From assembly GCF_013314895.1 (NCBI RefSeq), contig NZ_JABTYE010000015.1, forward strand, positions 1 through 64,000: DNA of 64,000 bases, in the 5' to 3' direction. The notes under the pieces are model-generated. The model searched no databases. It was not told the origin of the DNA and saw only the letters and a list, made by a program, of their open reading frames with translations. Shown in pieces: positions 60,760-64,000 of the stretch. The DNA comes from Cupriavidus gilardii (GTDB lineage Bacteria > Pseudomonadota > Gammaproteobacteria > Burkholderiales > Burkholderiaceae). How positions within the stretch are numbered: position 1 is the first letter of the stretch; each line of letters opens with the position of its first letter. The position numbers were made by a program, and so were the translations under genes.

Positions 60760-61539
60760 ATGTCCGACACCCTGTTGCCGCCGACGCGCAAGCGTTTCGA
60801 CGAGGACGCCTATCTCGACCGCTGCGGCGCCACCGTGCTCGCGGTGCTGCCCGAAGGCATCGTGCTCGACGAAACGGTCTGCTACGCACGCAGCGGCGGT
60901 CAGGCCGGCGATACCGGGACCTTGACGCTGGCCGACGGCAATACGATCGCGCTGGGCGAAGCCCTCTACGGCGCCGACCGCAGCGTGATCCTGCATGTGC
61001 CCGCGCCCGATCAAGCGTTGCCTGCGCTGGCGCCCGGCGACCGCGTCACGGTCGCGATCGACTGGACGCGCCGCCACCGCCTGATGCGGCTGCATACCTG
61101 CCTGCATCTGCTGGGCTCGCTGATCCCGGTGCCGGTAACCGGCTGCAACATCAATCCCGACACCGCCCGCATCGACTTCGACCTGCCCGAATCGACGCTG
61201 GACAAGGCCGATCTGAGCGAACGGCTCAATGCGTTGATCGCCGCCAACACGCCGGTGCGCATCGACCGCATCACCGCGGAGCAACTGGCGGCCGAGCCGG
61301 ACCTGGTGCGCACCATCGGCGCGGCGCCGCCGGTGGGCGCCGGCCAGATCCGCATCATCGAGATCCCGGGAATCGACCGTCAGCCGTGCGGCGGCACCCA
61401 TGTTGCCGCGGTCGCCGAGATCGGGCCGGTGGTGGTCAGCAAGATCGAGAAGAAGAGCCGCACCAACCGCCGCGTGGTGGTCAACTTCGCCGAAGCCGCC
61501 ATGGGGACGGAGGCCGTCCCGGCGCGCGCCGCCGCATGA
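60760..61539 (+). CDS. Alanyl-tRNA editing protein (AlaX type)
   Basis: Freestanding editing domain that hydrolyses Ser-tRNA(Ala) or Gly-tRNA(Ala). It has 259 residues. The zinc/editing motifs are HTCLHLLGS (HxxxH type) and QPCGGTH. ARSGGQAGDTG is typical of AlaRS-like domains. The ATG at 60760 has an AGGAGA ribosome site. It overlaps lysE by 4 bp (ATGA) and starts the module divergent from mocR. Confidence 0.9.
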   Translation: MSDTLLPPTRKRFDEDAYLDRCGATVLAVLPEGIVLDETVCYARSGGQAGDTGTLTLADGNTIALGEALYGADRSVILHVPAPDQALPALAPGDRVTVAIDWTRRHRLMRLHTCLHLLGSLIPVPVTGCNINPDTARIDFDLPESTLDKADLSERLNALIAANTPVRIDRITAEQLAAEPDLVRTIGAAPPVGAGQIRIIEIPGIDRQPCGGTHVAAVAEIGPVVVSKIEKKSRTNRRVVVNFAEAAMGTEAVPARAAA

Positions 61540-62198
61540 GTCCGATGCCGATGGATCCCGCCATGCCCGTCTGGCTGGCCGGCCTGAGCGTTGCGCAGTT
61601 CGCCGCGCTGCTGTCGCTGATGACGGTCGGCCTGTTCACGCCCGGACCGAACACCACCATCGCCGCGGTCACGGGCGCCAACTTCGGTCTGCGCGCGACG
61701 CTGCCGCATTGCATCGGCGTGGCGCTCGGCTTCGCCAGCATCCTCGCGCTGTGCGCGGCCGGCGTGGGCACGCTGATCGTGGCGAGCCCGGTGCTGGCCA
61801 CGATCGTCCATCTGGCGGGCGTCGCATACCTGCTGTGGCTGGCCGCGAAGATCGGCCGCAGCGCCACGCTCAGCGACCGGCAGGTGCTGGCGCCGCTGTC
61901 GGTCTGGCAATCGGTGGCGCTGCAGTACGCCAACATCAAGGCCTGGATGCTGGCGCTGGCGATCGCCGCGTCCTACATGTCCGGCGCGGCGTCGCCGCTG
62001 CAGCGCGGCCTGCTGGTGTGCGCGGTGTTCGGCGTGTTCGGCTTCCTCAGCAACGGCGCCTACGGCGCGATGGGCGCGTCGCTGCGCCAGTGGCTGCAGG
62101 TCGGCCAGCGCATCCGCTGGTTCAATCGCGCGATGGGGCTGGCACTGGCCGCCACCGCGCTGTGGATCGCCTTCGCCGGGCGGCCGGCCGTCTCCTGA
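61536..62198 (+). CDS. LysE/RhtB family amino-acid exporter
   Basis: A 220-residue inner-membrane protein with about six helices and the family pattern GLFTPGPNTTIAAVTGANFG after the first helix. LysE/RhtB proteins export basic or neutral amino acids. The start overlaps the stop of the alanyl-tRNA editing gene (ATGA), so the two are coupled. The substrate is unknown. Confidence 0.87.
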   Translation: MSPMPMDPAMPVWLAGLSVAQFAALLSLMTVGLFTPGPNTTIAAVTGANFGLRATLPHCIGVALGFASILALCAAGVGTLIVASPVLATIVHLAGVAYLLWLAAKIGRSATLSDRQVLAPLSVWQSVALQYANIKAWMLALAIAASYMSGAASPLQRGLLVCAVFGVFGFLSNGAYGAMGASLRQWLQVGQRIRWFNRAMGLALAATALWIAFAGRPAVS

Positions 62199-62265
62199 AG
62201 CTGCTTTTGAAAGCGCCGATCACACGTCCGCACACCTTGCCGAAGCACACCACCAGGAACCCGCC

Positions 62266-63273
62266 ATGACGCAACGCGACACCGCCGCGCCCTATCCGCC
62301 GACTGCTGCCATGCCCGCCGACGCCCCGAGCGGCGGCATGCTGCTCGGCTTTATCGGCGTGGCGATCTTCAGCCAGACCCTGCCGTTCACGCGGATGGCA
62401 GTGGCCGAGCTCGACGCCACGTTCGTCGCGCTGGCCCGCGCGCTGGTGGCGACGCTGCTCGCGCTGGCGCTGCTGTGGCAGCGCGGCGCGCTGTCCGCGG
62501 CGCGCCGTCCGCGCGGCGGACAATGGTTCCGGCTGGCCGTGACGGCGCTGGGCGTGGTGATCGGCTTCCCGCTGTTCTCGTCGCTGGCGATGCGCGAAGT
62601 GCCGGCCAGCCACGGAGCCATCGTGATCGGGCTGCTGCCGCTGGCCACCGCGGTGTTCGCCGCCTGGTTCGGCCGCGAACGGCCGTCGATGGCGTTCTGG
62701 GCCGCGGCGGTGGCGGGCAGCGCGCTGGTAGTGAGCTTCGCGCTGTGGCAAGGCGCCGGCGCGCTGCAGCACGCCGACTGGCTGCTGTTCGCCGCGATGG
62801 TGCTGGGCGCGCTTGGCTATGCCGAGGGCGGCAAGCTGTCGCGCGAACTCGGCGGGCTCGAGACCATCAGCTGGGCGCTGGTGGTGTCGCTGCCGGTGGT
62901 GCTGCCGACGGTCGCCTGGATGGCCTTGCAGACGCTGCCGCAGATTGCCGCCGCGTCGACGCGCGCATGGCTGGGCATGGCCTACGTTTCGCTCTTTTCG
63001 ATGTTCATCGGCTTCGTCTTCTGGTACGCCGGACTGGCGAAAGGGGGCGTGGCCCGCGTCGGCCAGATACAATTGCTGCAGCCGTTCATGACGCTGGCCG
63101 GCGGCGCCTGGCTGCTGGCCGAGCCGCTCGACGCGCCGACCATCGGTTTCGCCGTCGCGGTGATCGCGGTGGTGGCGCTGGGGCGCCGGACCGCGGTGCG
63201 TGCCGCGCCCGGGTCTGCCGCACCCGCCGCGTCCACTGCGTCCGCCGGCCCGCCGCCGGCACGATCCCGCTGA
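62266..63273 (+). CDS. EamA/DMT-superfamily transporter
   Basis: A 335-residue membrane protein with about ten helices in two EamA repeats, with RALVATLLALALL in the first and FVFWYAGLAKGGVARVGQIQLL in the second. It resembles RhaT/YdcZ-type drug and metabolite exporters. A Pro/Ala-rich tail follows the last helix. It lies 67 bp after lysE in the same direction. The substrate is unknown. Confidence 0.85.
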   Translation: MTQRDTAAPYPPTAAMPADAPSGGMLLGFIGVAIFSQTLPFTRMAVAELDATFVALARALVATLLALALLWQRGALSAARRPRGGQWFRLAVTALGVVIGFPLFSSLAMREVPASHGAIVIGLLPLATAVFAAWFGRERPSMAFWAAAVAGSALVVSFALWQGAGALQHADWLLFAAMVLGALGYAEGGKLSRELGGLETISWALVVSLPVVLPTVAWMALQTLPQIAAASTRAWLGMAYVSLFSMFIGFVFWYAGLAKGGVARVGQIQLLQPFMTLAGGAWLLAEPLDAPTIGFAVAVIAVVALGRRTAVRAAPGSAAPAASTASAGPPPARSR

Positions 63274-63306
63274 ACCCCCACGAACTCTCGAACAACAGGA
63301 GTCTGC

Positions 63307-63762
63307 ATGTCCGTCTACGACACCCTCGCCCGCCTGGGCATCGAACTGCCGACCGCCGGCACCCCCGCCGCCGCCTACGTGATGGCCGCGCAGACCGGCA
63401 ACACGGTCTTCCTGTCGGGCCATATCGCCCGCAAGGACGGCAAGCCGTGGGTCGGCAAGCTCGGCGACCAGCTGGGCACCGAAGACGGCAAGGCAGCGGC
63501 GCGCGCGATCGCGATCGACCTGCTGGCAACGCTGCACGCGCATGTCGGCGACCTGAACCGCGTCACGCGCATCGTCAAGGTGATGAGCCTGGTCAATTCG
63601 ACGCCGGACTTCACCGAGCAGCACCTGGTCACCAACGGCTGCTCCGAGCTGCTGGCCGAAGTGTTCGGCGACAAGGGCAAGCATGCCCGCAGCGCGTTCG
63701 GCGTCGCGCAGATTCCGCTGGGCGCCTGCGTCGAGATCGAGATGATCGCCGAGGTCCAATAA
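63307..63762 (+). CDS. RidA/YjgF family protein
   Basis: A 151-residue protein of the RidA superfamily. Family members hydrolyse reactive enamines/imines or act otherwise. The Arg in HARSAFGVAQIPLGACVEIE is at the position used by active RidA members, and a Glu lies near the C-terminus. Its N-terminal VYDTLARLGIELPTAGTP is of a longer subgroup, not E. coli RidA. It lies 33 bp after the transporter and before an aminotransferase. Confidence 0.85.
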   Translation: MSVYDTLARLGIELPTAGTPAAAYVMAAQTGNTVFLSGHIARKDGKPWVGKLGDQLGTEDGKAAARAIAIDLLATLHAHVGDLNRVTRIVKVMSLVNSTPDFTEQHLVTNGCSELLAEVFGDKGKHARSAFGVAQIPLGACVEIEMIAEVQ

Positions 63763-63864
63763 GACCGTCCCAACTTTTCAGGCGTGCGCCCTGCGCGCAT
63801 CGCCGCATCGATTTGACCGACATCGCGCGGCGCCGCCGCGCGAGAACCACACCAAGAGACCAAC

Positions 63865-64000
63865 ATGCATTGGGCCATCTCCCGCCGGGCGCAACAACTG
63901 ACCAGCTCGGCCATCCGCGAAATCCTCAAGGTCACCGAGCGTCCGGAAGTCATTTCGTTCGCCGGCGGCTTGCCGTCGCCAGCTACCTTCCCGGTTGCCG
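63865..64000 (+). CDS. PLP-dependent aminotransferase, class I/II (partial, runs off the window)
   Basis: Only the first 45 codons are present. They read as the N-terminus of an aminotransferase of the valine-pyruvate/2-aminoadipate type, with SFAGGLPSPATFP, a typical signature of the class. The ATG at 63865 follows AAGAGA, and the gene continues the module 102 bp after ridA. Confidence 0.7.
   Translation, partial: MHWAISRRAQQLTSSAIREILKVTERPEVISFAGGLPSPATFPVA

Overview
The window is about 68% GC and reads as core chromosome of a betaproteobacterium in the Burkholderiales. Gene order (fimV-truA-trpF-trpB-methyltransferase-trpA-accD-folC; leuC-leuD-leuB-asd; sdhCDAB-sdhE-gltA facing mdh-citE-prpD-acnA), a DUF2863 gene and a NodIJ-type exporter point to the Cupriavidus/Ralstonia/Burkholderia family, most like Cupriavidus or Ralstonia. 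This placement rests on remembered synteny and protein similarity, not on a search. No phage, plasmid, insertion sequence, CRISPR array or rRNA operon is visible.

Layout. 0.07-3.3 kb: molybdenum cofactor genes moaA, mobA, moeA, then a small two-helix membrane protein. 3.8-9.9 kb (minus): rmuC, a D-2-hydroxyacid dehydrogenase, a 12-helix ion/carboxylate transporter, an isolated lutC and pncB. 10.2-15.2 kb (plus): a 7Fe ferredoxin and its likely NADP reductase, tRNA-Asn with two strong promoters upstream, a TTG-started S21 gene, a VanZ-like protein and a NodIJ-type ABC exporter. 15.3-34 kb (minus): metZ, purF, cvpA, a SPOR protein, folC, accD, trpA, an orphan DNA methyltransferase, trpB, trpF, truA, fimV, asd, leuB, leuD, leuC: one long run of amino-acid, purine, folate and fatty-acid biosynthesis. 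34.3-36.1 kb: a chemoreceptor. 36.3-51 kb: a TCA-cycle supercluster. 51-64 kb: DUF2863, a TrmB-like methyltransferase, an orphan solute-binding protein, a spermidine-synthase-like protein, a deoxyinosine glycosylase, htpG, and a MocR regulator divergent from a five-gene amino-acid module that runs off the window.

How genes work together. Citrate synthase and succinate dehydrogenase lie on one strand, and malate dehydrogenase and aconitase on the other. Between them sits a HutC-type GntR regulator whose upstream region holds a perfect 20-bp palindrome beside a consensus-like promoter for mdh. The regulator is therefore a good candidate for coordinating the TCA cycle. The terminal module combines an alanyl-tRNA editing protein, a LysE exporter, an EamA exporter, a RidA-family protein and an aminotransferase, which suggests export and damage control of amino acids or reactive enamines.

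The clearest unexplained structure is a family of four paired-palindrome repeats (REP/BIME-like) at about 16.5, 21.1, 30.7 and 55.2 kb. All lie between genes, and one has its two units in the opposite order. There are also three short tandem repeats of different period between genes. The window is mostly ordinary housekeeping DNA, and I do not see a clearly new multi-gene system in it.
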